This document shows positions 17,744 to 26,658 of a stretch of DNA of 64,000 nucleotides, in pieces. The notes beneath the pieces were generated by a model. That model did no database searches. It was not told the DNA's origin and saw only the letters and a program-made list of their open reading frames with translations. The first letter of the stretch is position 1, and each line of letters opens with the position of its first letter. The translations under genes were made by a program, and so were the position numbers. This stretch comes from Burkholderiales bacterium (GTDB lineage: Bacteria; Pseudomonadota; Gammaproteobacteria; Burkholderiales; Burkholderiaceae_C): NCBI GenBank assembly GCA_030604135.1, contig JAUVWL010000021.1, positions 1-64,000 on the forward strand, given 5' to 3'.

Positions 17744-17802
17744 TGAGCAGCGACAGGCTCCTACAATAGCTACTCGCCCGTTGCAATACAAAACCATTAC
17801 AA

Positions 17803-19137
17803 ATGACCCGCCAATACTTCGGCACTGATGGCATCCGTGGCACGGTTGGCCAGCCGCCCATCACCCCTGATTTTGTGCTTCGCCTGGCCCACGCCGTGGG
17901 TCGGGTGCTGCGGCGCGCCGAGGTGCACCCGACGGTGCTGATCGGCAAGGACACCCGCATTTCGGGCTACATGCTCGAAAGTGCACTCGAAAGCGGTTTC
18001 AACTCGGCCGGGGTCGACGTGGTGCTGCTGGGGCCGGTGCCCACGCCGGCGGTGGCTTACCTGACGCGCGCGCAGCGCGCCAGCCTGGGAGTGGTGATTT
18101 CGGCCAGCCACAACCCGTTTGCCGACAACGGCATCAAGTTTTTCAGTGCCCTGGGCACCAAGCTGCCCGACGAGTGGGAGCTGGCGGTGGAGGCGGCGCT
18201 GGCCGAAGACCCGGTGTGGGTGGATGCGGCCAGCCTGGGCAAGGCGCGCCGGCTGGACGACGCGGCGGGTCGCTACATCGAGTTCTGCAAGAGCACGTGT
18301 TCGCACAACCTCTCGCTCAAGGGCCTGAAGATCGTGGTGGATGGGGCGCACGGCGCGGCCTATCACATTGCGCCCGACGTGTTCCATGAGCTGGGGGCCG
18401 AGGTGGTGCGTGTGGGCTGCGCGCCCGATGGCTTGAATATCAACCAGGGGGTGGGTGCCACCCACCCGCAGGCCATGGTGGACGCGGTCAGGGCGCACAA
18501 GGCCGACTACGGTGTGGCGCTGGACGGCGACGCCGACCGCCTGCAGATGGTCGACTCGACCGGGCGTCTGTTCAATGGCGACGAGCTGCTGTACCTGATT
18601 GCGTCGGACCGCATGGCTCGCGACATTGACGTGCCGGGTGTGGTGGGCACGCTCATGACCAACAAGGCGGTGGAGCTGGCCCTGCAGCGCAAGGGTGTGG
18701 CCTTTGTGCGGGCCAAGGTGGGCGACCGCTATGTGCTGGAAGAACTGGAGCGCCGCGGCTGGGTGCTGGGCGGCGAGGGTTCCGGGCACATTCTGGTGCT
18801 GGACCGCCACACCACCGGCGACGGTCTGGTGTCGGCGTTGCAAGTGCTGCACGCGTGTGTGGACAGCGGCCAGTCGATGGCGTCCTTGCTGGAAGGGGTG
18901 ACGCTGTTCCCCCAGGTGCTGATCAATGTGCGGCTGCGGCCGGATCAGGACTGGAAGACCAACCAGCGCCTGGCCAAGGAGACCCAAGCGGTGGAAGCCG
19001 AGCTGGGCGAGGACGGTCGGGTGCTGATTCGCGCCAGCGGCACCGAGCCGCTGCTGCGGGTGATGGTGGAAGCGCGTGACGCAACCCAGGCCAGGGCCTG
19101 TGCCGAGCGTCTGGTTGAAGCGGCGAAGGGGGACTGA
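17803..19137 (+). CDS. glmM: Phosphoglucosamine mutase
   Basis: 444 residues, the family's usual size. It interconverts glucosamine-6-phosphate and glucosamine-1-phosphate on the way to UDP-GlcNAc for peptidoglycan and LPS. The start [13 protein letters not shown] is diagnostic. The phosphorylated Ser102 lies in ISASHNP, the metal-binding loop is DGDADR (about 241-246), the sugar loop is GEGSGH and the phosphate-binding loop near the C-terminus is RASGTEP. All key residues are intact. The GNAT gene behind it overlaps the stop by one base. In many Burkholderiales folP and ftsH precede glmM; here the T4SS locus does. Confidence 0.98.
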   Translation: MTRQYFGTDGIRGTVGQPPITPDFVLRLAHAVGRVLRRAEVHPTVLIGKDTRISGYMLESALESGFNSAGVDVVLLGPVPTPAVAYLTRAQRASLGVVISASHNPFADNGIKFFSALGTKLPDEWELAVEAALAEDPVWVDAASLGKARRLDDAAGRYIEFCKSTCSHNLSLKGLKIVVDGAHGAAYHIAPDVFHELGAEVVRVGCAPDGLNINQGVGATHPQAMVDAVRAHKADYGVALDGDADRLQMVDSTGRLFNGDELLYLIASDRMARDIDVPGVVGTLMTNKAVELALQRKGVAFVRAKVGDRYVLEELERRGWVLGGEGSGHILVLDRHTTGDGLVSALQVLHACVDSGQSMASLLEGVTLFPQVLINVRLRPDQDWKTNQRLAKETQAVEAELGEDGRVLIRASGTEPLLRVMVEARDATQARACAERLVEAAKGD

Positions 19138-19625
19138 TGGCTGCATCGTTTTCTGTGCGGCTGGCCGACTACGCCGATGCGGCCGACGCCACGGCCATCG
19201 TCATGTTGCTGGACGCCTACGCGCGCGACCGGGCCGGTGGCGCGGAAGCCCTGTCGGCGTACGCCCGTGAGAACCTGGTGCGCGAGCTGGCCGCCCGCCC
19301 GCAGGCCTTCAGTGTGCTGGCCTTCGATGGCGATGCGCCGGTGGGGCTGGTGAACTGCATCGAGGGGTTTTCCACCTTCAAGTGCCGACCACTGGTCAAC
19401 GTGCACGATGTGGCGGTGCTGGAAAGCCACCGTGGGCGTGGTGTGGCCGAGCAGATGCTGCGCGTGGCCGAACAGGAAGCGCTTCGGCGTGGCGCGGTGA
19501 AGATGACGCTGGAGGTGCTCTCGGGCAACCGGCCGGCCTTGCGGCTGTATGAGCGTATCGGCTACGCCGGCTACCAGCTGGACCCGGCCATGGGAACGGC
19601 GCAATTCATGCAGAAGTGGCTTTGA
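19137..19625 (+). CDS. GNAT family N-acetyltransferase
   Basis: 162 residues with a full GNAT fold: beta4 NVHDVAVLESHRGRGV carries the acetyl-CoA pyrophosphate loop (R-G-R-G-V), and the C-terminal segment LRLYERIGY is the typical motif B end. The acceptor substrate cannot be told. It overlaps the last base of the glmM stop, so it is cotranslated with glmM. No signal peptide; cytoplasmic. Confidence 0.9.
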   Translation: MAASFSVRLADYADAADATAIVMLLDAYARDRAGGAEALSAYARENLVRELAARPQAFSVLAFDGDAPVGLVNCIEGFSTFKCRPLVNVHDVAVLESHRGRGVAEQMLRVAEQEALRRGAVKMTLEVLSGNRPALRLYERIGYAGYQLDPAMGTAQFMQKWL

Positions 19626-19644
19626 GCTCCGGTCCGCAAAGCGC

Positions 19645-20850
19645 TCAATAGAGCAGGAACGGACGTCGGGATTCCAGCCATGCCGCCTCGTCGGCACAGG
19701 CGATCGTGTCCAGGTCGCCAGCGATGGCGTGCGGATTGTCCACCCATTCGCGCAATGATGGTCCGCCATTGATGAGATCGATCGCCAGGCGGTCGTGCTC
19801 GTACTCGTAGGGGAAGTCGCGCCAGAGCGGGTAGTCCGGCCTTTGCTGGCGCAAGGCCTTGAAGGCCAGTGCCTGCAGGCGCCAGGGGCGGAACGCCCCG
19901 TGGTCGTAGTGCGTCGGGTCCTCTATGTGGATCTGCACACCGGCACACAGCTGCCCGGCATGCTTGTGAAAGGTGGGCTCGAACCAGCAGGCGCGCAGGC
20001 GGCAGCCGGCCAGCCATTGCGGCGCCATGCGCTGCATCTCCGCCAGCAGGCGGTTGGTGTCGATGTCCGGGGCGCCGAACAGCTCCAGCGGCCGGGTGGT
20101 GCCGCGGCCTTCGCTGAGCGTGGTGCCTTCGAGCATGACGGTCCCGGCATAGGCCCGCGCCATCCAGAGGTTGGGGGCGTTGGGGCTGGGGTTGACCCAG
20201 GTGCGTTCGCCCAGCGGCCAGCCAAAGCCGGGGCCGGCTTCGGGTTGCCAGCCCTCCATGGTGATGACGCGGTATTCGACCGAGAGCCCCAGCTGGGCAA
20301 TGAACCAGTGACCCAGTTCGCCCATGGTCATGCCGTGGCGCATGGGCATGGGGCCGGCGCCCACAAAGCTCTCCCAGCCCGGTTGCAGCAGGGTCCCTTC
20401 GACGGGCCGGCCGGCCGGGTTGGGGCGGTCGAGCACCCAGACGGCCTTGCCATGCCGGGCGGCGGCCTCCAGCACGTAGCGCAGCGTGGTGATGAAGGTG
20501 TAGATGCGGCAGCCGAGGTCCTGCAGGTCGACCAGCAGCACGTCGAATGTGTCCATCATGGCGTCGGTGGGACGTCGGACCTCGCCATACAGGCTGAACA
20601 CCGGAATACCCAGCTGCGGATCGACGAAGTCGGGCGATTCGACCATGTTGTCCTGCTTGTCGCCGCGCAGGCCGTGCTGGGGTCCGAAAGCGGCCGTCAG
20701 CCGCACATCTGGCAGGGCCGCCAGGGCATCCAGCGAATGGGTCAGGTCGCGTGTGACCGAGGCCGGATGGGCCAGCAGGGCGACGCGGCGGCCGGCCAGG
20801 GGGGCGCGCAGGGCCGGTTCGGACAGAAAGCGTTCAATGCCGAATAGCAT
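19645..20850 (-). CDS. NamZ-like exo-beta-N-acetylmuramidase (DUF1343)
   Basis: 401 residues from ATG 20850. The conserved blocks of DUF1343 are present: NPAS-like LLAHPASV, FGPQHGLRG, SLYGEVRRPT, LVDLQDLGCRIYT, VLDRPNPAG and EGTTLSEGRGT, the last containing the probable catalytic Glu. The Bacillus member, NamZ, releases MurNAc from the non-reducing end of peptidoglycan fragments during wall recycling. No signal peptide is evident, so this one may act on imported fragments in the cytoplasm. Its stop faces the GNAT gene. The DOMON-like gene 36 bases upstream on the same strand is probably cotranscribed. Confidence 0.85.
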   Translation of the reverse strand: MLFGIERFLSEPALRAPLAGRRVALLAHPASVTRDLTHSLDALAALPDVRLTAAFGPQHGLRGDKQDNMVESPDFVDPQLGIPVFSLYGEVRRPTDAMMDTFDVLLVDLQDLGCRIYTFITTLRYVLEAAARHGKAVWVLDRPNPAGRPVEGTLLQPGWESFVGAGPMPMRHGMTMGELGHWFIAQLGLSVEYRVITMEGWQPEAGPGFGWPLGERTWVNPSPNAPNLWMARAYAGTVMLEGTTLSEGRGTTRPLELFGAPDIDTNRLLAEMQRMAPQWLAGCRLRACWFEPTFHKHAGQLCAGVQIHIEDPTHYDHGAFRPWRLQALAFKALRQQRPDYPLWRDFPYEYEHDRLAIDLINGGPSLREWVDNPHAIAGDLDTIACADEAAWLESRRPFLLY

Positions 20851-20886
20851 GGGGATAAGCAATGAGGGGTTGACGCGGGTGGTCTT

Positions 20887-21489
20887 TCAGGCACGCGCAG
20901 GAAACGGGGGCAGCTCAGGCTGCAGGGTCCAGCCAAGGCAGTCGTGAAAGTCGGGCTGCAGTTTTGGGTGCTGCAGGGCCAGGTAGGCCAGCCGGCCGTC
21001 CCGGTGCGCCAGCACGGCACTCAGGCCCACGCACCAGGGTCGCTCCGGCAACAGGGCGGCGGGGACCCAGACCTGCTGCGCTGGCGCCGGACCCGGCAGC
21101 CATTCGGCCCTGGGCCTGTCTGGCATCTGAGGGCCGTTGTCTGTTGGTGCCCGCTCGCGCTCGCGCACGAAGGCATAACAGGCCCAGCGGCCCGAGGGGG
21201 AAAAGTTGAACTCGCCGTAGGCTTCCTGGCCTTTGCGGGCCACGAACAGCTCGAAACAGGTGCTTTGCCACAAGCCGTCGGCGGGACCTGGTGTTTCGGC
21301 GGCGGGAATGTGCAGACAGGCGAGTTCAGACGCAGGCCCCAGTAGCTGGTAGCTCAGCAGCAGGCCCGGGCCCGCCTCGGAGCCGGCCACGGCCAGTGTC
21401 ACCTGAACCGACAAGGCGGTCTGCCAGGCGGAGGCCGGATGGATTTGCAGGGCAACAGCGGGTGAGGGCAGGGCGTTCACGCCCGCCAT
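20887..21489 (-). CDS. DOMON-like domain protein
   Basis: 200 residues, beta-rich, with the segment LWQSTCFELFVARKG...YGEFNFSPSGRWACYAF that resembles DOMON/carbohydrate-binding-type sandwich domains often annotated beside DUF1343 genes in this bacterial group. No signal peptide, no catalytic motif recognised. A sugar-binding partner role for the neighbouring muramidase-like protein is conceivable but unproven. Confidence 0.65.
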   Translation of the reverse strand: MAGVNALPSPAVALQIHPASAWQTALSVQVTLAVAGSEAGPGLLLSYQLLGPASELACLHIPAAETPGPADGLWQSTCFELFVARKGQEAYGEFNFSPSGRWACYAFVRERERAPTDNGPQMPDRPRAEWLPGPAPAQQVWVPAALLPERPWCVGLSAVLAHRDGRLAYLALQHPKLQPDFHDCLGWTLQPELPPFPARA

Positions 21490-21513
21490 TCTCGCAGCAG
21501 CTCAGGTGCCGTA

Positions 21514-22428
21514 TCAGAAGATCTCGGGCACGATCATGTTGGCCGGCACCGGATGGCGGATGTAGTCCGGGTTGCGGACCCGCGCCGGCAGCACCACCTC
21601 CGGCCGTTCGATCTCGTGGTAATCAAACTGTCCAAGCAGGTGCTGGATGCAGTTGAGCCGAGCCTTTTTCTTGTCCACCGCCTGCACCACCCACCAGGGG
21701 GCCTCGGCGATGTGGGTGCGCTCGATCATGGTCTCTTTGGCGCGGGTGTAGTCTTCCCAGCGTCGGCGGCTCTCCAGGTCCATGGGGCTGAGCTTCCACT
21801 GCTTGAGCGGGTCGTGGATACGACCCAGGAAGCGCAGGTGCTGCTCGTCGTCGGTGATGGAGAACCAGTATTTGATGAGCCGGATGCCAGAACGCACCAG
21901 CATGCGCTCGAACTCGGGCACCGACCGGAAGAACTCCTCGTATTCGTCGTCGTTGCAGAAGCCCATGACCTTCTCGACCCCGGCGCGGTTGTACCAGCTG
22001 CGGTCGAACAGCACCATCTCGCCGGCTGCGGGCAGGTGCGGCACGTAACGCTGGAAGTACCACTGGGTGCGCTCGCGGTCGTTGGGGGCGGGCAGGGCCA
22101 CCACCCGGCAGACGCGCGGGTTCAGGCGTTGGGTGATGCGCTTGATGACACCGCCTTTGCCGGCCGCATCGCGCCCCTCGAACAGGATCACCACCTTCTG
22201 GCGCGAGTGTGCCACCCAGTCCTGCAACTTGACCAGCTCGGCCTGTAGCCGGAACAGCTCCTTGAAGTAGTGCAGACGCTCGGCCCGTTCGGCGTCGGTG
22301 CGTGCGACCACCTGGCCGGCTTCGTCGAGGTGGCGGTCCTCGATTTCCAGCTCCAGCTCTTCGTCGTAGCTGTCGATCAGGTCGCGCTCGATGCGCTGGA
22401 CGATGTCCTGGTGGAAGTCGGGAAGCAT
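21514..22428 (-). CDS. ppk2: Polyphosphate kinase 2
   Basis: 304 residues from ATG 22428 (MLPDFHQD); the frame is open to 22578, but the extra 50 residues lack family character. PPK2 transfers phosphate between polyphosphate and nucleoside di- or monophosphates. Walker A FEGRDAAGKGG, the lid segment APNDRERTQWYFQRY and Walker B DRSWYNRAGVE are intact, and it is a single-domain form. The ADP/GDP versus AMP preference cannot be settled by eye. It lies close to ppk1, ppx and the pst-pho operon. A degenerate PHO-box-like sequence on this strand sits about 50 bases upstream. Confidence 0.93.
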   Translation of the reverse strand: MLPDFHQDIVQRIERDLIDSYDEELELEIEDRHLDEAGQVVARTDAERAERLHYFKELFRLQAELVKLQDWVAHSRQKVVILFEGRDAAGKGGVIKRITQRLNPRVCRVVALPAPNDRERTQWYFQRYVPHLPAAGEMVLFDRSWYNRAGVEKVMGFCNDDEYEEFFRSVPEFERMLVRSGIRLIKYWFSITDDEQHLRFLGRIHDPLKQWKLSPMDLESRRRWEDYTRAKETMIERTHIAEAPWWVVQAVDKKKARLNCIQHLLGQFDYHEIERPEVVLPARVRNPDYIRHPVPANMIVPEIF

Positions 22429-22460
22429 GGTGTGGCACTTGGCTGGATGCAAGACGCAGC

Positions 22461-22493
22461 AGGCTACCGGGTTTGTGTGACAGGACGGTGAAG
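22461..22493 (-). promoter_or_regulatory. Weak PHO-box-like site upstream of ppk2
   Basis: On the minus strand CTTCAC (22493-22488) and TGTCAC (22482-22477) repeat with an 11-base period, and TAGCCT (22466-22461) follows ten bases later, the same geometry as at ppk1 and pstS. The first half-site and the -10 are poor, so this is only a candidate. Confidence 0.25.
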
Positions 22494-22633
22494 CCGGCCG
22501 CGCTGTCATGAAGTCCGTCATGCCCGGCTGAGGGTGCCTGTTCATGGTTCTGTCATGCAAGTTTCGTCGGGGCGTCACACCGGCTCACCAGAATCTCCTG
22601 CACGAGCTGCACGGTGCGGCTGGAGATGCCCGG

Positions 22634-23485
22634 ATGAAAGAACTGCCGACCCCCACCTTCGACCTGTCACCTCGCGCCCTGCCCAGGGGGTCGCTTCATT
22701 CGCAAACCGGATTTGCGCCTTGCCCGCTGGTGGCCCCGGAGCCTGCCAAAGGCATCGAGGTGGCCTGGGCGCGCCATCTGGACGAGGTTCGTGAAGCGCA
22801 GCGGCTGAGGCATGAGGTGTTCGCCGGTGAGATGGGGGCCATTCTGTCGAACGCCGTTCCGGGGCACGACGTGGACCTGTTCGATGATTTCTGCGAACAC
22901 CTGCTGGTGCGCGATGCCGAGTCGCGGCAGGTGATCGGTACCTACAGGGTGCTGACACCGGCGCAGGCGCGCCGCGTGGGCAGCACCTACAGCGACACCG
23001 AATTCGACCTGACCCGCCTGCGCACGGTGCGCGAGCGCATGGTGGAGCTGGGCCGCAGCTGCGTGCACCGGGACCACCGGCACGGTGGCGTCATCATGGC
23101 CTTGTGGGGTGCGTTGGCCGAGTTCATGGTGCGCAACCAGCTGGATGTGATGATCGGTTGTGCCAGCATCCCCATGAACTGGCAAGGCCCGCAGGGTCTG
23201 GTGGGCGGAGGACATGCGGCCGCCAGCATCTGGCGCCAGGTGCGAGAGAAGCACCTGGCCTCGATCGAGTTCCATGTGCGGCCCCGCCTGCCGCTGCCCA
23301 TTGAACAGCTGGACGACACCCTCGACGTGGAGCCGCCTGCCCTGATCAAAGGCTATTTGCGCTTGGGCGCCAAGGTGCTGGGTCCACCGGCCTGGGACCC
23401 GGACTTCAACGCCGCCGATCTGCCGATGATGATGCGGATCGCCGACCTGCCTTCGCGCTACCGCCGTCATTTTCTGGGGGCCTGA
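22634..23485 (+). CDS. OlsB-like GNAT acyltransferase
   Basis: 283 residues from ATG 22634, with GGAG at 22622-22625. Residues about 55-180 match the OlsB/hemolysin-type GNAT family: RLRHEVFAGEMGA, FDDFCEHLLVRD, VIGTYRVL, VELGRSCVHRDHRHGGVIMALW. Such enzymes acylate ornithine with a beta-hydroxyacyl group from ACP in ornithine-lipid synthesis, a phosphorus-free membrane lipid often made under phosphate limitation. Residues after about 200 are more variable. The adjoining phosphoesterase gene overlaps its stop by one base. No olsA is nearby, so substrate identity is inference; another hydroxyacyl-ACP-dependent acyltransferase is possible. Confidence 0.7.
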   Translation: MKELPTPTFDLSPRALPRGSLHSQTGFAPCPLVAPEPAKGIEVAWARHLDEVREAQRLRHEVFAGEMGAILSNAVPGHDVDLFDDFCEHLLVRDAESRQVIGTYRVLTPAQARRVGSTYSDTEFDLTRLRTVRERMVELGRSCVHRDHRHGGVIMALWGALAEFMVRNQLDVMIGCASIPMNWQGPQGLVGGGHAAASIWRQVREKHLASIEFHVRPRLPLPIEQLDDTLDVEPPALIKGYLRLGAKVLGPPAWDPDFNAADLPMMMRIADLPSRYRRHFLGA

Positions 23486-24387
23486 TGCGGGCACTGTCCA
23501 CCGGTTCCGCCATCATGACCGCACGGGCGGCCGTGGCGGCGGCTTCCGGCGCCTTTCGACCGGATGATGCCACCCAGGACGAACTGAACGAAAAATCGGA
23601 TTCGCCGCGCTACCGGGCCGTGTTCATCTCGGACCTGCACCTGGGCACACCGGGTTGCCAGGCCAGCGCCTTGCTGGACTTCCTGCGCGCGCACCCGAGC
23701 GAATCGCTGTACCTGGTGGGCGACATCATCGACGGCTGGCAACTGCGCCGCCGCTGGTTCTGGCCGCAGGCCCACAACGATGTGGTGCAGAAGGTGTTGC
23801 GACGGGCGCGCAAGGGGTGCAGGGTGGTGTTTGTACCGGGCAACCACGACGAATTTGCGCGCCAGTTCGACGGCCACCATTTCGGAGGCATCGAGGTGCA
23901 CAAAGAGGCCGTGCACACCACGGCCGACGGACGCCACCTGTGGGTGATCCATGGCGACCACTTCGACGGGGTGATCCAGGGCGCCAAGTGGCTGGCCTAC
24001 CTGGGCGACAACCTGTACGAGTTCAGTCTGCGGCTGAACCGGCACCTCAACAGCTGGCGTGCCCGCCTGGGCCTGCCCTACTGGTCGCTGTCGCAGTACC
24101 TCAAGCACCGGGTCAAGAGCGCCCTGAACTACGTGACCGACTTCGAGCGCGCGGTGGCCAACGAGGCGCGGCATCGGGGTTACCAGGGCGTGGTGTGCGG
24201 ACACATCCACCGGCCTGAAATGAGGTCCATCGACGGCACCCTGTACTGCAACGACGGTGACTGGGTCGAGAGCCTGAGTGCCCTGGTGGAACACGCAGAC
24301 GGTCGACTGGAGCTGGTTCACTGGCATGCGCAGGCGCATGCCCCGGTCGTCGATTCGTCTGCGGTGGAGCCCGTCTCGATGGCCTGA
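23485..24387 (+). CDS. UDP-2,3-diacylglucosamine diphosphatase-like metallophosphoesterase
   Basis: 300 residues (ATG 23485; ATG 23515 also possible). The calcineurin-type motifs are all there: SDLHLGT (D.H), GDIIDGW (GD), GNHDEF (GNHD), HGDHFDG and GHIHRPEM (GH.H). The arrangement, including QLRRRWFWPQ after the GD motif, matches the LpxH-like family (also called UDP-2,3-diacylglucosamine diphosphatase-like or YbbF-type), which may act on lipid A precursors or related phospholipid substrates. Coupling with the OlsB-like gene suggests a shared membrane-lipid role. The first 40 residues are poorly conserved. Confidence 0.8.
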   Translation: MRALSTGSAIMTARAAVAAASGAFRPDDATQDELNEKSDSPRYRAVFISDLHLGTPGCQASALLDFLRAHPSESLYLVGDIIDGWQLRRRWFWPQAHNDVVQKVLRRARKGCRVVFVPGNHDEFARQFDGHHFGGIEVHKEAVHTTADGRHLWVIHGDHFDGVIQGAKWLAYLGDNLYEFSLRLNRHLNSWRARLGLPYWSLSQYLKHRVKSALNYVTDFERAVANEARHRGYQGVVCGHIHRPEMRSIDGTLYCNDGDWVESLSALVEHADGRLELVHWHAQAHAPVVDSSAVEPVSMA

Positions 24388-24450
24388 CATGGGTCGCCGG
24401 AAGGCCGGTCACGGTGTCTTTGTTTGCCGATGTTGACGACAGTCGCCAGG

Positions 24451-24485
24451 ATGTCACGAGAATGTCACGCCGAACGGCACATAAT
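24451..24485 (+). promoter_or_regulatory. PHO box and -10 element of ppk1
   Basis: TGTCAC occurs at 24452-24457 and again at 24463-24468, an exact 11-base period as in tandem PhoB half-sites, and CATAAT (24480-24485) follows 11 bases later as the -10. PhoB sites replace the -35 in this class of promoter. Transcription would start near 24492, so the ppk1 start must lie further downstream. Confidence 0.8.
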
Positions 24486-24572
24486 GAAAAATTGACGAAA
24501 CCGATCGGGGAGGGTTTCGTCAGGGGGTCTGGCGCGACGGTGCGCCGGCCCGTGCGCACCCTGCTGGACATC

Positions 24573-26645
24573 ATGAGCGGCAACCACATACAAAAGATCC
24601 CGTTTCTGGATCGGGACCACAGCATTCTGGCGTTCAACACCCGCGTCATGGACTGGGCGCGACGGGCCGATGTGCCCTTGCTGGAGCGTCTGCGCTACCT
24701 CAGCATCGTCTCGAGCAACCTGGACGAATTCTTCGAGGTGCGTGTGGCGCCGCACCTCACGGCCCACAAGGCCAACGAACAACGCGGGCTGTACACGACC
24801 CAGTCCTACGAAGAGCTGTCGGCCCGGGTGCAGGCCCTGGTGGCCCAGCAGTACGCCATCTACAACGACGAGTTGCTGCCCCTGCTGGAGAAAAAGGGCA
24901 TCAGGCTGGTGGCCCACAGCGAGCGCAACCCGCGCCAGCGCCGCTGGGTCAAGGACTATTTCGTCAAGGAGGTGCAGCCTTTGCTGCTGCCCATCGGCCT
25001 GGACCCGGCGCACCCGTTTCCGCAGGTGGCCAACAAGTCGCTGAACTTCATCGTGCGGCTCACGGGCAAGGACGCGTTCGGCCGCGAAAACGAAATCGCC
25101 ATCGTCAAGGTCCCTCGCATCCTGCCGCGCTTCTTCCAGATGCCGCCGGTCAAAGGCTCGCGGCAACTGCATTTTGTGTCCATCTCCAGCCTGATCCGCT
25201 CCCACCTGAGCGATCTGTTTCCAGGCCGGCAGGTCACCGAGTTTTCCCAGTTCCGGGTCACGCGGCACTCGGACCTGGCGGTGGACGAGGAGGAGGTGAA
25301 GAACCTGCGGACCGCCTTGCGCAAGGGCTTGCAACAGCGGCACTACGGTCAGGCCTTGCGTCTGGAGGTCTCGGCCGGTTGCTCCGAGTACCTGTCGCGC
25401 TTCCTGCTCGATCAGTTCGGCCTGCCCGACCAGGCGCTTTACCGGGTGCCAGGTCCCGTGAATCTGGTGCGGCTGAACCAGCTGATCGACAAGGTGGACA
25501 TGCCCTCGCTGCGTTTTGCACCTTACCAGGGGACCTGGCCGGTGCAGCTGACGCCTGGGCAGTCCTACTTTGACCGGCTCAAGCAGGGCGACGTGCTGAT
25601 TCACCAGCCCTACGAGAGCTTCGACGCCGTGCTGGCCTTCCTGCGCGAGGCGGTGGAAGACCCGAATGTGCTGGCCATCAAGCAAACCATTTACCGCACC
25701 GGTGCGCGGTCTGAACTGATGGGCTTGCTGCGCGAGGCGGTGCGCCGTGGCAAGGAGGTCACCGCCGTCGTGGAGCTCAAGGCCCGATTCGACGAGGAAG
25801 CCAACATCAGCTACGCCGAACGCCTGGAGTCCGTGGGTGCCCAGGTGGTGTACGGGGTGGTCGGTCTCAAGACCCACGCCAAGATGCTGCTGATCACCCG
25901 CCGAGAAGACGGTGAGTTGCGCCGCTACGCCCACCTGTCCACCGGCAACTACAACCCCAACACCGCGCGGCTGTACACCGACCTGAGCTACCTGACGGCC
26001 GACGAGGGGCTGACCAGTGACCTGGACCACATCTTCCTGCACCTGGCCAGCCAGAACCGTCTGCCCAGACTCAACAAGGCGGTGATGGCGCCGTTCCACC
26101 TGCACAAGCTGCTGATCGAAAAGGTCGATACCGCAGCGGCCGCGGCGCGGGAAGGCAAGGACGCGCGCATCGTCCTGAAGATGAATGCCCTGACGGATGA
26201 GCCCATGGCCAAGGCACTGGTGCAGGCGTCACAAAGTGGCGTGAAGATCGACCTGATCGTGCGGGGAGCCTGCATCCTGCCTGCGCAGGTGCCGGGCCTC
26301 ACCGAGAACATCCGTGTGCGCTCGGTGATCGGGCGCCTGCTGGAACACTCCCGGGTGTTTCTGTTCAAGGTGGGCGCAGAGGAGGAGTTGTGGCTGTCCA
26401 GTGCCGACTGGATGAACCGCAACATGCTGCGGCGCGTCGAACTGGCCTGGCCGGTCACCGACGCCGGTTTGCGGCACCGGGTGGTGGATGAGTGCATCAA
26501 CACCTACCTGCATGACAACCGGGATGCCTGGCTGCTGCAAAGTGATGGCCAGTATGTGCCTGCCACGGGCGGTGGTGGCAGGCAGCGGGCTGCGCCGGTG
26601 TCGGCGCAGAACACGCTGATGGCCCGGTATGGTCGTCCTGGTTGA
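24573..26645 (+). CDS. ppk: Polyphosphate kinase 1
   Basis: 690 residues from ATG 24573 (MSGNHIQKIPFLDRDHS). Longer frames begin upstream, but the PHO-box promoter excludes them. It makes long-chain polyphosphate from ATP reversibly. The N domain (LSIVSSNLDEFFEVRV), the head domain, and the two PLD-like C domains are complete, including the segment VGLKTHAKMLLITRRE with the phosphorylated His and HLSTGNYN. Usual length for PPK1. sixA follows within 14 bases. The promoter indicates induction by phosphate starvation through PhoB. Confidence 0.97.
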   Translation: MSGNHIQKIPFLDRDHSILAFNTRVMDWARRADVPLLERLRYLSIVSSNLDEFFEVRVAPHLTAHKANEQRGLYTTQSYEELSARVQALVAQQYAIYNDELLPLLEKKGIRLVAHSERNPRQRRWVKDYFVKEVQPLLLPIGLDPAHPFPQVANKSLNFIVRLTGKDAFGRENEIAIVKVPRILPRFFQMPPVKGSRQLHFVSISSLIRSHLSDLFPGRQVTEFSQFRVTRHSDLAVDEEEVKNLRTALRKGLQQRHYGQALRLEVSAGCSEYLSRFLLDQFGLPDQALYRVPGPVNLVRLNQLIDKVDMPSLRFAPYQGTWPVQLTPGQSYFDRLKQGDVLIHQPYESFDAVLAFLREAVEDPNVLAIKQTIYRTGARSELMGLLREAVRRGKEVTAVVELKARFDEEANISYAERLESVGAQVVYGVVGLKTHAKMLLITRREDGELRRYAHLSTGNYNPNTARLYTDLSYLTADEGLTSDLDHIFLHLASQNRLPRLNKAVMAPFHLHKLLIEKVDTAAAAAREGKDARIVLKMNALTDEPMAKALVQASQSGVKIDLIVRGACILPAQVPGLTENIRVRSVIGRLLEHSRVFLFKVGAEEELWLSSADWMNRNMLRRVELAWPVTDAGLRHRVVDECINTYLHDNRDAWLLQSDGQYVPATGGGGRQRAAPVSAQNTLMARYGRPG

Positions 26646-26658
26646 TCGAGGGGCGAAC

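Noticed and set aside
17743-17767. TTGAGC and TACAAT as a glmM promoter
   Set aside because: The spacer is only 13 bases, too short for a standard sigma-70 promoter.
22503-22521. CTGTCAT...CCGTCAT as a true PHO box for the OlsB-like gene
   Set aside because: The repeat period is 12, not 11 as at ppk1 and pstS, and no -10 lies at the right distance; kept only as a weak finding.
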